Assembly: GCA_013076295.1 (NCBI GenBank)
Contig: RQOL01000612.1
Coordinates: 35,423 to 99,422 of the forward strand
DNA length: 64,000 nucleotides
Direction: 5' to 3'
Origin: Sanderia malayensis
Taxonomy: Eukaryota > Cnidaria > Scyphozoa > Semaeostomeae > Pelagiidae
Under the pieces are notes generated by a model, which did not search any database, was not told the origin of the DNA, and saw only the letters and a list, made by a program, of their open reading frames with translations. A program made the position numbers and the translations under genes. Of this stretch, positions 12,223 through 24,060 are shown piece by piece (positions within the stretch are counted from its first letter, which is position 1; each line of letters opens with the position of its first letter).

Positions 12223-13016
12223 AAGCTCGTATTATTTCTTCCATAACCTCAAGAAATCGAACAACGATTGCACGTTGGCAATTGATGAATTGATTGATTG
12301 ATTGAGGCAAATACGCTTACTATCTTCGTAAGGTATTGGTTTATGTGCTGAGCACAAAGGGCCCACTGAACAGCTAGACTAATCGAAGCAGTGCGACCCT
12401 GGTCCTTCCTCTCGATGTGACCACACCTCGTGATTCCTTTTGCCTTTTTGCCTAGAATTACCGAGAGCTGGCAAATTCTCTCCTCACACTTTATATGACA
12501 GGTCTGAAGCAGGTGGGCTCGAACTCAATACTTATCAATATTAACTATTGATAAGTATTGGGCAATATCAACCAATACTTGGCTTAGTTTTGACCAAAGC
12601 TCAGTATTTTTAACAAGAGCTGACAGTATAACTTGAGCAATCTTCTAAGAACAGTACACAATCCCAGATGTGGTGCTGACTGTCTCCATCCCCATTAGCG
12701 ATCCACCTATTCCCCTTTCTGCCCCACAATAGCAAGTCAATATCAGTGGGTGCGAAGTTTCTGCTTATAACATTTACAAGCTGACAAACGCGTGATATCC
12801 GGTCCAATTCATAGAACCGGGTTCGGGCCTCTGTTAATCAATCCGGACAAAACAACAAGCTAAAAGTCTGAATGTCTTCTCTCCAATCTAAGTGAGACTT
12901 TTCCCACAGCTTCATTGTGGTTGGCAGAACAACACAATACGCGGCGCTCTTTTTATAAACGAGAGCAACTATTTATGAAATCAAACGAAATTAATTTCTA
13001 TCAAACAAGTTAGATA
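12223..13016. other. intergenic, nothing firmly recognised
   Basis: A short minus-strand frame at 12610-12807 contains Trp-rich text (LLLWGRKGNRW) that resembles worn retroelement coding sequence, but I cannot assign it. TTGATTGATTGA microsatellite lies near 12285. No other feature is seen. Confidence 0.35.
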
Positions 13017-13203
13017 CAGTGCTATAACGCTATAACGAACTCTGTAGGGACCGAGAAAGTAGTTCGCAATAGCGGGAGTTCGTTATACAGAAGGGACATT
13101 TTTTTATGAAGAACCACTTCCCAGAATCAAAGGGACCGGAGTTTTAGTTCGTAATAGCGGGAAGTTCGTTATAAACGGGGTTCGTTATAGCGGGATTCCA
13201 CTG
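13017..13203. mobile_element. pogo/Tigger-like MITE (187 bp)
   Basis: Starts CAGTGCTATAACG and ends TTCGTTATAGCGGGATTCCACTG, flanked by TA on both sides (13015-13016 and 13204-13205). Internal direct and inverted copies of GTTCGTTATA are present. CAGTG ends plus a TA duplication match the pogo group of Tc1/mariner. It is non-coding. Confidence 0.8.
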
Positions 13204-13391
13204 TACATTCTTTAGTAATGTAACATAACTTCTCAACACCAAATAGTAAACAAAACATAAGAAAGCAACATAGAACGAAAAAACGAGCTTCCAACGCAAC
13301 AAAACAAAAAAAATTTATAAATTAACATAATATTGTCATCTTTCCTTAACGTAACGTCTTTTCAATAAAGTGATCTATCCTTATCTATAAG

Positions 13392-16300
13392 TTAAACATT
13401 CTTGTCACTAAGAACAGTGTTGCTTCCAAGAATATTGTTGTTATTTTGAATATTGTTGTTATTTTGAATATTGTTGTTATTTTGAATATTATCAGCCTGA
13501 TTTGCCGCTTTCAACGCTTGATTTCTAGCTTCAATCTTTTGCCTTTTTACCTCCCTCCATCTTTGCTTTCGCCTATTCTTTTTAATTGTTTTCTTATTCG
13601 GTCCAGTTGACTTCTTCAACTGTTGTTCACCAACAGCATTTTGGACAGATGAATCAGGCAAGTTAACGGTTTTCATTTGCCCTTGTTTACTTCCAGTGGA
13701 CATTAAGACACACGAACCATTGGTAATTATTAACGATGCTCGTTGTCCACCTTTCTTTGTCTTCTGTGGGTTAGCCCGTTTCGAGTGACCAGATTGTTTA
13801 GGTTTCTTCTTACGTTTGTTCCCGTTGCCTTTTCGCTTGTGATTTTCCATAAGCAATCTTGCCTGTTCCCTCAGTTCTGGAGGAAGATTTGAAATATCCA
13901 CATCGGTGTGGCCAGCATGAATGGCTAAAACGGTTGATTGGAAATTAACGTAGCTTCTTCCACAATCGGCAGCGTCGTCTTTCACTCGGTGTCCTCTTTC
14001 GTCGGTGAAACCAACAACACCACTACCCCGTCGTGGAAAAGCTTCGTTCACGGAGCCAATGCTAACCCTTTGCGTTTGATTCTTGCATCCAGTGTTAACC
14101 GGCTGTTTTGATGTTTCTACCATCATCGATAATTTCTTTTTAGAATCCAAATCTCTGCCTTCCTTATGACTCCGTCTTCTGCTTCCGAAAGCCAATTCCA
14201 TAACTCTATCTTCCAGCTGATTATGACTTTCATTTCCAAAAACCATATCTCTGTCATCTTGCCATTTTCCTGACATTTCCATAAATCCATCTTCGCATTT
14301 TTCAGGTGGCTCGTTTTCAAAATCCATGTAACCATTTGCCGATTGATAAGGTATTTGAACTTCAACACCTAAATATGGACCGGTGAATTGGCCATATCCC
14401 TCACTACCGACTCCTCCATCTTGCTCCCTTTGGTCGTCCTCTATCAGCTTTTCCACCAGTGCCGCTTCGCTTCTTGCTAAAATTGTTGGGCTTGTTGTAG
14501 CGGCCTTTTCTACCAGTGAAACGTCTTCTATCTCTGTTCTTTTTATCTCAAATGAAAAACAAACAAAAATGATTCATTTATCTGCAAAACATGTAGCTGC
14601 ACCCGGAGACATGCACACATTGACATTCGATCCTGATCAATTGATACAAATACAAACTATCCTTCTGTTATTGTTGATACCTACATTGTCTATACAAGGA
14701 TAGTTCAACTCTAAGTAACGCTTAACTGAAATCCAGTGTTTGAACCTTGCATCCAATAAGGCCTAAATATATCGTAAATATACCGTAACGCATTTACCAG
14801 AACTTGAAACTTGATTACAAAAAACATGGAAACTTAAGCAGTGGAAACTTGAACTGCTTCGTTTCACAAATACCCTCCATTTTATCAAAAACAAATGACA
14901 AACTACTACAAACATAACATATTTGGGGCATTTTCCAGGTTATTTATATGGAGATTCTAGTTGTGTTAAGGTCATGAAAGCATGAAGACTATTAGAAGAT
15001 GACGACAAAAAAGACAGATTTGAATGTAGTATCACCTTTGAATCAGATGTCTTTGAAATAGCAGCAAGTTCAGTCGAATCATCATCATGATCATCATCAT
15101 CTTCAACGAAAACAATGTGCTGTGGCTTTTGGAATCTTTCATCTTCGCGTTTATCATAGTGTCCTGACGGACTAACGCCATAATGTAACAAATGTTCTTC
15201 AATCGATACGTTGGGATCGTATCTTGTCAAATCAGCCTAAAATACAACAATGATATTTTACTCATTGTTTTTTTACTCACAGTGATATTTTACTCGAAGA
15301 AACTTCGAAGCCTCGAAAGAAAAAGCACGTTTGACAAGCCTTACAACAACTGCAAATTATGCCACAAATCGGCTGCATACAACAGCATTACATACAATGA
15401 CAATAGCATTATTAGACATTAGGTCTAAACGTGCAATAGTACATTGGGTTAGTTCGCTACGCTCGCCTGTCTATCTATTAACAAGAAACATTGACTCATA
15501 GGCGCACTTCGTGTACAGCATTCGCTCACGCTCATGCCCCTTTCAACACCACGTACATCGGGTTAGCTCGCCAGTCTATCTATTATCAGGAAACATTGAC
15601 TGATAGTCGCAGTTCGTGCAAGTCTCTTTCCCACTCCCCCCGAAATAATGTCGTTATGTCAATCAGACAATTGCCGTTACCATCCAAATTGATGTTTCTT
15701 CTAAATTGCATACACCGTTCTCAGGTCCAGAAACAACACTGTTTGGGGAAAAAGGAAGTTTTCGCGTGCAAAATTTGCAGTCATGGGACACTTATGACGT
15801 CATGGGACTCCTCGTAAGTGCCAACGACTTCTCTCCACCATTACAGCTACATGCTAAGCTTTGAAATAGCAGCTTGTAAACAGCATAAGTAAGGTACACA
15901 CCTTGTCTTCGATCGGGATAATTTGCTGATTCTCTTCAGGTTCAACGTCGTAGTATCCCTGTTGGGTGGAAGTTGGCTCACCAAGTGCGACATTCCTGTT
16001 CTTCTTGCCTTTCTTTGCCTTTGGCATTGATGTTGAGCTTTTATCAGAAGACTTGAGACGCTGCGGAGCATCTTTCTTTGCTCTTTTTGCCCTCAAGGTG
16101 GCAATTTTATAACGCAAGTCATTTTCATCATCAGAAAATGCACTGTCATCTAAGACAAACAGATAGTTCAACATCAACCGCATTAGCCGTCATAAGACAA
16201 ACAAACTTCGATAAGAATCAATGAAAAACAAAGAGCCAAACCAAGACGGCCAAAACAATTGAATAATGCTGCAGCTAAATTTCATATCAAACAACTAAAC

Positions 16301-19300
16301 ATTACAGTTAAGCATCTTATATGAAACAGCAAATTACCTGGATTGATAAGCAAATTGGAAAATTGAAAACGACTATCCTCTGATGCTGAATCTGCGTCTG
16401 GGTTATCCGATGACATGTCATGGTCTGGTGCAGCATAACATGGGTGAGAATCATCTACCATCACGCCAAAGTCACGGGGGGAAGACACATCGATAGAATT
16501 GACAATATTCTGTCTCTCTGGATGTCTGTCGACAAGATTCTGTCTCTCTGGGTGTATATTGACAACATTCGATCTCTCTGAATGTGTCTTGACAATATTT
16601 TGTCTGTCCGAATGTTTCTTGACAACATTTTGTCTCCCTTGGTGTATATTTACAACATACTGTCTCTCTGGGTGTATATTGATAACATTCTGTCTCTCTG
16701 AATGTGTCTTGACAGCATTCTGTCTCTCAGGATGTGTATTGACGGTATTCTGTCTCTCTGAATGTGTCTTGACAACATTCTGTCTCTCTGGATGTGTGTC
16801 AACACGATTCTGTCTCTCTGGGTGTATATTGACAACATTCTGTCTCTCTGGGTGTATATTGACAACATTCTGTCTCTCTGAATGTGTCTTGACGGTATTC
16901 TGTCTCTCTGAATGTGTCTTGACAACATTCTGTCTCTCTGGATGTGTGTCAACACGATTCTGTCTCTCTGGGTGTATATTGACAACATTCTGTCTCTCTG
17001 AATGTGTCCTGACGGTATTCTGTCTCTCTGAATGTGTGTCAACACGATTCTGTCTCTCTGAATGTGTCTTGACAGCATTCTGTCTCTCTGGGTGCGTGTC
17101 AACACGATTCTGTCTCTCTGGGTGTATGTTTTCCATACCTGCTGACTTGCTCTGACTTTGCACATCTTTACCTTGCTGTTTGACTCTTCCATCACCATTC
17201 TCATTTCGTCCAGACATTGTAATTCTCTTCTTCGCCTGCTGTGCTCCATCATCCAACTGCTTCTCATTTGCCCTCCGCTTTCTCTTTCGCGAATTCCCAC
17301 TTTCAACTGCAGACTGCTTTCCCTGCTTCTCACTCAATCCACCTGTGTCCATCTTCTTTCCGCGTTTTTGTAACATCATCATTGCATCTTCATTATTTGA
17401 ACCATCTGAGCTGATTACAATTACACCACTTGAACGACTGCCACCATACCCTTTGTTTTGATTACTACGCATGTCGCCCTGTCCACCATCGTCAATGACA
17501 TTAACAACAGCATCAATCTTCTTTTTCTCAGCAGATCTCAAATAGCCACCTTGCTCTCCAACATTATCATCTCGTTTGCTCTCATTCCCGTTACTGTTAA
17601 CTTTTCCATGGCCTTTATACCCATCGCTATCACATGTATCAGAGCTGATGACCAACAGATCAACCTCTCTTACGGCTTTTCCTTGAGATATCTTATCATT
17701 CTTCAACGACTTGGCAGCAATATCGTCCTTCTTTCTTGCTGCATCTACCATTTTGCATTGAACTTTATCGAAATTCTCAAACGGGTCAACATCAAGCGAT
17801 TTTCCTTTTTCTGAGACCATTTTTCTCACTGGCTCTACCACCCGACGTCCAGTCTTCTTACCGTGACTGTTGTCAGTTGTCTGTTTCACAACGGCCTGGA
17901 CTTTTGAAAGTTTCTCATCGTTCTTTTGCTTTCGATTCCTTGCACTCTGCCCAGTTATCTCTTGCGCATGCCCTGCAGTAGCTTTGACTGATCCATCAGG
18001 CAACTGTGTTGTTGAATGCTGTTTTGGCTTCGTGGATTTTCTTGCTGTCTGCTTTGATTTCGCCTGCTTCTTTTCTTTCGGCTTGTAAGGGCATTTGTCG
18101 TAATACACAATAAATGGGGAGTTCACTTGCCGTCTGTTATGCGAATGTTGCTCGCAATCCTAGTGCAAATAATAAAATAACAACAATAGTAAATTCATCC
18201 ACATACAAGTTTTCTACTTCATAACTCTTTGATGAGGTACTAGCGAGTACTACCGGCTTATAAAGCAAATTTTCATTCAAAAACGCGCAATATTATAACA
18301 TCAGTTTTAAGCATCCAGAGTACACCTTTTAGCCAATACGGTACAATATCTGTATAACAAGCCCTTATATAAACCATAAACTTTTTGCTATAATAAAATA
18401 AGAAGCTCAGCCCTGCCAACTAATAATCTGAGAAGATGGTCTGAGAAGAAACTGCAGTAACTCATGCTATTCAAGTGCTTCTGGGTCAACCGGGGGTCCA
18501 TATAATGAGATTCCACTTAACTGACAACAGATAATAGATGTTGCCAGGCATGGAGAAAAAGCAAAAGCCATAAAAGAGCCATACATGAAGTAGAAGGTAC
18601 TTACGTGAGTGAAATGATCATCTGAGCAGCAGTTGTGGCAAAATCTGAGTTTATTGATATTAGCTGCCATTCCAGATGAGCTGCGGTTTGCTTTCTTGAT
18701 TTTACCATTATTCTCAACCTGAACAAGATTCAAAAAAGTCACAGAAACTCATAATGAAAACAAAGAAAGAGGCAAAGGGAAAGATTATAAGTTCTTACAA
18801 GGGATCTGGAAATTGAGCGCCGCATAAAGGGAGCTACAGATGAAACATTGCTTTTAAAAGTAACAAGGAATGGATTATAAATAGTGAAAACTGAATTTTA
18901 GATTTGATTAGTAATTGGCCATTTCTAACTAATAATAGTAAAGAGCCAAATATAAGAACCTATTTTCATGAGAACCTTTGGGCAAAAATTTCTTCTCGAA
19001 AAATAAAGGAAACAATTACCTATTATGCTTGAAAATAGGCTGGATGCAAAATTTGAAAGTTCTTATTTGTAGTTTTTTTAATGAAACATTCATAAACAAC
19101 TCACTGTTAAGTGGTACTGTCTCCAGATTTCAGGACAAGTCTGAAATAAACAAAGATATTAAATTTTTAACATTTAAAGTTCTCTTATACCTGTTTGACA
19201 TTTGTAACAAACACCTGTGAATTGACTTACATTCCTATTGTGGCCTCTTCCCCAACACCTTTTGCAGACTGCATATGAGTTCTTCTTTGGCTGCTTACAA

Positions 19301-21147
19301 AACTACAATTAAAATAATAACTGGTAAGACAACAAAACATTGGCAAATTAGTGCCTTAAACAAAATGAAATAAAATTGATTGATACAATAGATTGATCAG
19401 GAATGAAAAAGGAACATAAAGAATCTTACCTTGGAAATGTGTCCCAATTCAAAACAGTTGTAGCAGATATCGTTGGGGCAGTCCCATCTGGAGTGGTTTG
19501 TTTCACCACATAAAATACAAACCTTGTACATCTATGTGAACAAAACAGATTAAATCAACATAATGAAGATGCTTCTGTGCCTCACAAATAATCTGACTTG
19601 TTAATATCATAAATCCTCGAAGAAGCCCCCACCTTCGAATAAGCCCTCCCCTCGAATAAGCCCCCATTGTGATAATCATTTGCAAGGATATTGAGCCCAA
19701 GTTTCCAGATATTGGAGTTGTTTAGTGAATGTATTGCAAATAGCAGCAAGTTTAAATCAATAACTTTATCGATTGGCTGCATCATATAGCTTTTATTTTG
19801 CTTAATATTGAACAATAATCCAGCTAAAATTTCTTTTTTGCAAATAAGCCCCGGGGACCTTATTCGAGGATTTACGGTAAATAAAAAAGAAAGTAAATCT
19901 GATTACTGATATACCTCAGGACAGTCTCTTGCCATATGGCCACGAGATCTGCAATTAAAACACGAGATTTTACTTTTTGGTTTCTCAATATAATATCTGT
20001 TCCGACTTTTTGGTGCATCCGTGGCCACTGCATTGATCTGAAAATAAAGAGAATTAGTAGGTAATAGGAAATTTTTATTACTGAAATTGAGAATTGCTAA
20101 GAAAGCTTGGGTGCTGCTCTGAAAAAAGCATTCTTTGAAAAAATGTGACGTCTAAGGACAACACCAAATGGAATCTTAAGGTTAAAGTGTAAGTATTTTA
20201 CATCACAGTCTTTGTCAACTATGCTCCATTGGTCTTGCTTTTCACCATCTTGCTTTCCTTAAGGAAAATACTCACATTATCATCTGTTTTCTTCATATTA
20301 AAAAGTAATACATACTAAGACACAAAATAAAATATTGAAGAAAAATAGGAAATTTAATTAATGTTGTCAAATCATTAATGGCAATGATATAAATACCTTT
20401 AGATGCTTCTGCTTCAGTTGTTTTCTTCTCTTCATCTTGGATAGCTTGGTCTGATAAACTTTCGTCAATAACTACCTCTAAAATAAAATAATTTGGAATA
20501 AAAAAAGATTTGAAACAAATGTTTCTTTACTTCAAACCTTTAACCCAACCAACTCCGATTGACATTTTACATAACTCCTCTTGACTTTCCACTCACATAA
20601 CCCATATGTACTTCACTTGTTGATGTCAAGGCTGTATTTTAGACTTCTTGCCTGAACAATACAATACAAAAAATACAACCAAAATAAACATTATCCGTAC
20701 CAGAATTTTCATCTGTTACAATATCCGTTAAGTAGTGCAATTGGCCATAAAGCATATTTTCGATGTCACTGTCCACATCACTGTCACTGAAAATTAAAAA
20801 TAAAAAAAATTTGCTGAGATAGTTCACGTTTTTTCATCCTATCATGAAGACGAGGAATCTTAGCTAAAAAGATTCCTCGATAAAAAGAAAATATGGGATT
20901 TAAAGAAAGTCAGTGCACAAATAAATAGTTACGGAAAGGATGTATTGCACAGTGGTGAATATCAGTGAAGATATTGCTTCGGAAGCAAGTTCAAATTAAA
21001 AAAGGCCTAAACACGTGCAACATCTAAGAGTGTGAACAAAAACAAAATACAAATAAAAGTGCTAACTTCGGAAAAAATAATTCATAATTTAAAAAGATAT
21101 GATTAAAATTGATGTATATACCTGTAAAATGGTTCTTGGCTCTCCAT
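13392..21147 (-). CDS. ZCCHC7: ZCCHC7-like zinc-knuckle protein (TRAMP/Air1-Air2 family)
   Basis: Complete gene, 13 coding exons: 21147-21122, 20786-20701, 20477-20397, 20257-20202, 20037-19915, 19531-19430, 19302-19231, 19140-19105, 18718-18605, 18159-16338, 16149-15902, 15236-15036, 14546-13392. All junctions are GT-AG and in phase, giving 1,373 codons. ZCCHC7 and yeast Air1/2 are RNA-binding subunits of the nuclear TRAMP polyadenylation complex that feeds RNA to the exosome. Family marks in order: acidic N-terminus with MLYGQLHY; WSIVDKD; knuckles CFNCRSRGHMARDC, CILCGETNHSRWDC, CYNCFELGHISKFC, CKRCWGRGHNRNTC; the block CPEIWRQYHLT; a last knuckle CHNCCSDDHFTHDC; then SPFIVYYDKC. The product is about twice the length of vertebrate ZCCHC7 because of a decapeptide array (16498-17127) and a long basic C-terminus that ends in Asn-rich IQNNNN repeats. 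Confidence 0.93.
15430..15620 (-). repeat. dispersed repeat, intron copy (same family as 63120-63500)
   Basis: In the ZCCHC7 intron 11, two tandem copies of a sequence whose minus strand reads like GAGCGAACTAACCC, GGGGCATGAGCGTGAGCGAATGC and CAATGTTTC. The same sequence occurs as tandem copies at 62310-62500 and 63120-63500. It is probably a non-coding mobile or satellite-derived repeat. Confidence 0.6.
16498..17127 (-). repeat. 21 x 30-bp coding repeat (HPERQNxVxx)
   Basis: Twenty-one consecutive 30-bp units in exon 10 of the ZCCHC7-like gene, each encoding a decapeptide of the form H[P/S]ERQNxVxx. The last few units vary most (HQGRQNVVKK, HSDRQNIVKT). As the unit is a multiple of three, the other strand is also open, encoding a CLSGCILTTF-type repeat that should not be taken as a gene. 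Confidence 0.95.
19609..19879. mobile_element. MITE with TACCGTAAATCCTCGAATAAG ends
   Basis: In ZCCHC7 intron 5. The right end, reversed, reads CCGTAAATCCTCGAATAAGG; the left end, ATAAATCCTCGAAGAAGCCC, is a worn match, and further GAATAAGCCCCC blocks lie inside. No coding sequence. The class is uncertain. A related end, CCGTATTTCCTCTATTAAGC, is found at 34306. Confidence 0.65.
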
Positions 21148-21430
21148 TATTGCGTCAAGAATCCAAAAATATCTCGTTAGATGCGAAGGTTTATCATGCT
21201 GTGTGTCAGGCCATTTTCCCTCCTGCACCGCAACGCGCCGCAATCCGATCCGATCCGAGTCGCGCCAAACAGCCTCGACTCGTCGTCGAGCGAGAAAAGA
21301 TGAGCAAGATACGACACGACAAACGTCTCGTGTCGCACCTTGTCGTCCGACTAAAAATTGTCAGGTACCTGTTGAACATTTTTGTGACAATTCTGCAGTC
21401 ATCAAAAAATCTTTCAATAAAACAAAGGAG
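21100..21430 (-). promoter_or_regulatory. promoter and first exon module of the ZCCHC7-like gene (copy 1)
   Basis: Covers the start ATG at 21147 and a CpG-rich upstream stretch with repeated CGACACGAC/TCGTGTCG blocks around 21290-21345. The order ATGGAGAGCCAAGAACC (exon 1), CTTGTCGTCCGAC, AATTCTGCAG and ATCTTTCAATAAA is also found, with the same spacing pattern, at 29990-30280 and 43290-43560. The shared blocks suggest real promoter elements, possibly divergent, since one copy sits upstream of U6 on the opposite strand. Confidence 0.65.
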
Positions 21431-21637
21431 ATTTGTTTTTCACGTAATTGCTCCCTCTCAGGGATACTTTTACTTGACGTTTGAGATTGTAACTTTATTA
21501 TAAAAAGTAGACAAGAATTTATAATCAACAACAGCCCCACCTGACCCCCTCTATCTACGCCAAGTAACTACATATACAACGTTTCGAGCTTTACTCGTCT
21601 TCAGGTATCATGACTGGATCCCCTGGGACTCCCTGTA

Positions 21638-22009
21638 CACGGTTTTTATATAAGAAACCTGGCTCAAGGCCTAGTAGTAAAAGTTTTTTAATTTTTAGCC
21701 ACATTTTAGTTCTAAAAGTTTCTTAATTTAATGAAAAAAGTTGCAGTAAAAACGAAGAAAAAAACGTGGATGTGGCAAAATATTAGATTTCTCGCAAAGA
21801 AAAATCGTCAATGCGAAAAATCGTCATGTGGAGCCGACAATGTTATGCTTTGCACATATAAAACACACTTACTGTAGTTGACATTTGTTGAATCCGTAAA
21901 GGAAAAACGTGGTTTCGAAATTTCTAATGTTTCTAATACTTCCTTGTAGTTCTAAAAGTTTCTTAAATTTTAGGGCGTCTAGATCTAGGTTTCTTATAAA
22001 AAAAACGTG
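21638..22009 (+). mobile_element. Tc1/mariner-type MITE, TATAAGAAACC ends (copy 1)
   Basis: A 372-bp element with ends CACGGTTTTTATATAAGAAA and the reverse of CACGTTTTTTTTATAAGAAA, flanked by TA (21636-21637 and 22010-22011). Internally it repeats TAAAAGTTTCTTAA. It matches the element at 29050-29448 in opposite orientation along its whole length. No open frame. Confidence 0.85.
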
Positions 22010-22139
22010 TAATGCTAATGCAGAAATGCACATTGCAAATGCGCGCGCAGCTCAACGAGACGAGCACGAGGGAAGGGAGGAGAGGAGTCAGTAGGAGACA
22101 GTGTGACCAGACCTAGCATAATATGATGATAACTAGTAC

Positions 22140-22370
22140 ACTTTATTTTGGAGCTAAGCTTTAAATAAAACATGAAAATGAAAATATACAAATATTTACT
22201 GGCAGTCACTCCTCTTCCAGGACTTGATGTGTAAGGTTGCAGTCGGTTTGGGCTTGTTGCAATTACTGCTCTTTTGTCAGAATTCCAAGACAATACCTTT
22301 TGCCATGATAATGTTCATGGTCAGGCTGCTTTGCCAGGAGATACTTGCAAAAGATCCAAGATAAAAGTTA
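22140..22370 (-). pseudogene. zinc-finger exon fragment (copy A of a duplicated 230-bp block)
   Basis: On the minus strand 22349-22263 encodes a 28-residue piece of the form C-x7-PDHEHYHGKRYC followed by LTKEQ and stop. It is homologous to the zinc finger at 22930-23050 (HADHGHYYGQSRHC, then TKEEW). The block is repeated at 26450-26690 with a few changes. The first CxxC cysteine is lost in both 230-bp copies. Confidence 0.6.
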
Positions 22371-22639
22371 ATGGAATGTTAAAAAAGATTCATAATTTCT
22401 GCATTATTCAAGAGCCAACAGTTCAACAATTTAAAAGCAAGAAAACAAAACGAAAACATGGTTAAATTTAAAATTTGTAATGGGTTAATGTAAAAAAACG
22501 CCACTCTTTCAAAACGAAAGTAAACAGGCAACAAACAACAAAAATCCAAGTCCACCATTTGCAAAAAAAAGCACAGCAATTTCAAAATCAAAACTGAAAT
22601 ATCTGAAAATTGGAACAATACTCCAATTTGATTGCTCAA

Positions 22640-22830
22640 AAATGTTGTACGGGGCGTAATCTTCTCCATGCAAGAGGGGCAAAAGAAAAAGAACAGCAAC
22701 TCAATTATGGATTCGCAAAAATTGTGTAATTCAAAACATGTTGGTTTTCCAGTTAACCATCAAATGAAATATAAAAATTTATTTTTAAATTCAGATTCTC
22801 ATTGTTATTAAGTCTTTAAGTGGGCTTTGT
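22640..22830. repeat. copy of a dispersed 3-prime segment (ends GTTATTAAGTC)
   Basis: The stretch CTTCTCCATGCAAGAGGGGC, then a TTGGTTTTCCAGTTAACC block and CTCATTGTTATTAAGT, recurs at 34770-34980, in part at 28490-28550, and at 29455-29580. The copies are more than 90% alike by eye. This is a segment of a larger duplicated region or element that spans 22100-30430. Confidence 0.6.
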
Positions 22831-23442
22831 GGAACGTAAAATGCCATGTTATGATAATCGATAGAATAATATTTACAGTTGTTATTAATAATATAATAGT
22901 ATTTACAATTGTTTTCTTGCGCTCACTCATTGCTTGACGAAGCCACTCTTCTTTAGTTGGTGCTCCCGGACGCAGAGGACAGTGCCTGCTTTGGCCATAA
23001 TAATGGCCGTGGTCAGCGTGGTCAGCTGGAACTTGGCAAACACTGCAACTGTAGACTTTGAGAACTTTTGTAGCTCCAGCCTTGCCTTTATTGCTCCAGG
23101 CGGTCGTCCGGGAGACTGGTTGCACTTGAGGAGCTGGTTGCACTTGAGGGGTACCAGGAACGGGATCCTGATCATCGAGGGGAGCTGCAACGGCAACAGC
23201 AACAATGGCAGTGGATGGCACGGAAGCTGGCAGCACGGTCTTTGCACGCCTCTTCTGCGGATCTTCGCCGGGCCCGAGCAATCTTCTGGTTCTTTCAGCT
23301 CCATAGGAGGTGCCAGGCTAACAATCCTTGGTCTCTTCCTTGGTTCCAGGAGTGGTTCATCAGCTGTTTCGGTTGCACCAGGAAGAGACCAGCCTTGCAA
23401 GAAAGTGACAACTTCCTCACGCCGTGTTTTTTTTTTAATCAC
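22808..23442 (-). pseudogene. low-complexity protein with a C-terminal CxxC/HxH zinc finger, frame-broken
   Basis: A minus-strand coding region with a basic stretch (EPRKRPRIVSLAPP), a Pro/Gln/Val-rich stretch (GTPQVQPAPQVQPVS) and then YSCSVCQVPADHADHGHYYG...HC, a small Cys/His finger of a type I associate with transposon proteins. The frame shifts once near 23280 between the basic and Pro-rich parts. It lies downstream of the USP-Ulp1 region on the same strand and may be its C-terminal part. Function unknown. Confidence 0.45.
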
Positions 23443-23789
23443 AAACTGATTTGCGTTTCATTGAGACTGTACAGCGTGAGGCTGGTGTCACTCAGCAATT
23501 CTCAGCTGTTGAAGAGATGTGCACGAATCCTGTTGTAGGCCACAAGAATCAAATGCCATCTGTTGATGGTGCGTCTTCTGCCATTGTAAGTGAGTTCGGT
23601 TACTGGTTGTGGGTAGACTTCCAAAAGAAACAAACAAATTGCCCCTACAACTCTGCTACGGGACGGAGGTAGAGCTGGCGACCCAACTGAGATGAAGCAC
23701 ATGTGAAGAGAGATGAGAAGTTAAAGGTATTCTTCAACACAGCACAAAGAAAAGATTTATCTATCTTTCAATTGAAGGCACCAATGAAC

Positions 23790-24060
23790 AGGCAATAATA
23801 AAATACCTTATTGCACCAGGCTGTTGTCCGGGAGACTGGTTGTACTTGAGGGGCTGGTTGCACTTGAGAGGTACCAGGAACGGGATCCTGTCCATCGAGG
23901 GGAGCTGCAACAACAACAATGGCAGTAAATGGCACAGAAACTCATCGGGAGCAGTTGCATTGATTGCAGAGAAACTATATGTGCGCACATGAGATTGCTA
24001 ACAAAACTAGATGAGGAAGGAAACTCTATAGTGGCAGTGAATGGCACAGAAACTGGTCTC
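23790..24060. repeat. rearranged duplicate fragments of the neighbouring gene
   Basis: Holds a second copy of the Pro/Gln-rich segment (matching 23085-23215), then, in inverted orientation, a copy of the USP segment around 25090-25160 (GCAGAGAAACTATATGTGCG and AGATTGCTAACAA), then a fragment ending GCACAGAAACTGGTCTCAAA. The mixture truncates the Ulp1-like domain just before its expected catalytic cysteine box. Confidence 0.6.

Noticed and set aside
16499..17155. Plus-strand 218-codon Cys-rich frame (CLSGCILTTF repeats)
   Set aside because: Shadow of the coding decapeptide repeat of the ZCCHC7-like gene on the other strand.
19191..19216. Extended exon 7 reading CYKCQT as an extra half-knuckle
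   Set aside because: Ending exon 7 at 19231 and joining to 19140 gives a perfect CCHC knuckle and the conserved EIWRQYHLT block in phase.
21099..21503. Plus-strand 134-codon frame over the ZCCHC7 promoter
   Set aside because: Opposes exon 1 and a CpG-rich promoter; no domain and no counterpart frame in the two duplicated copies.
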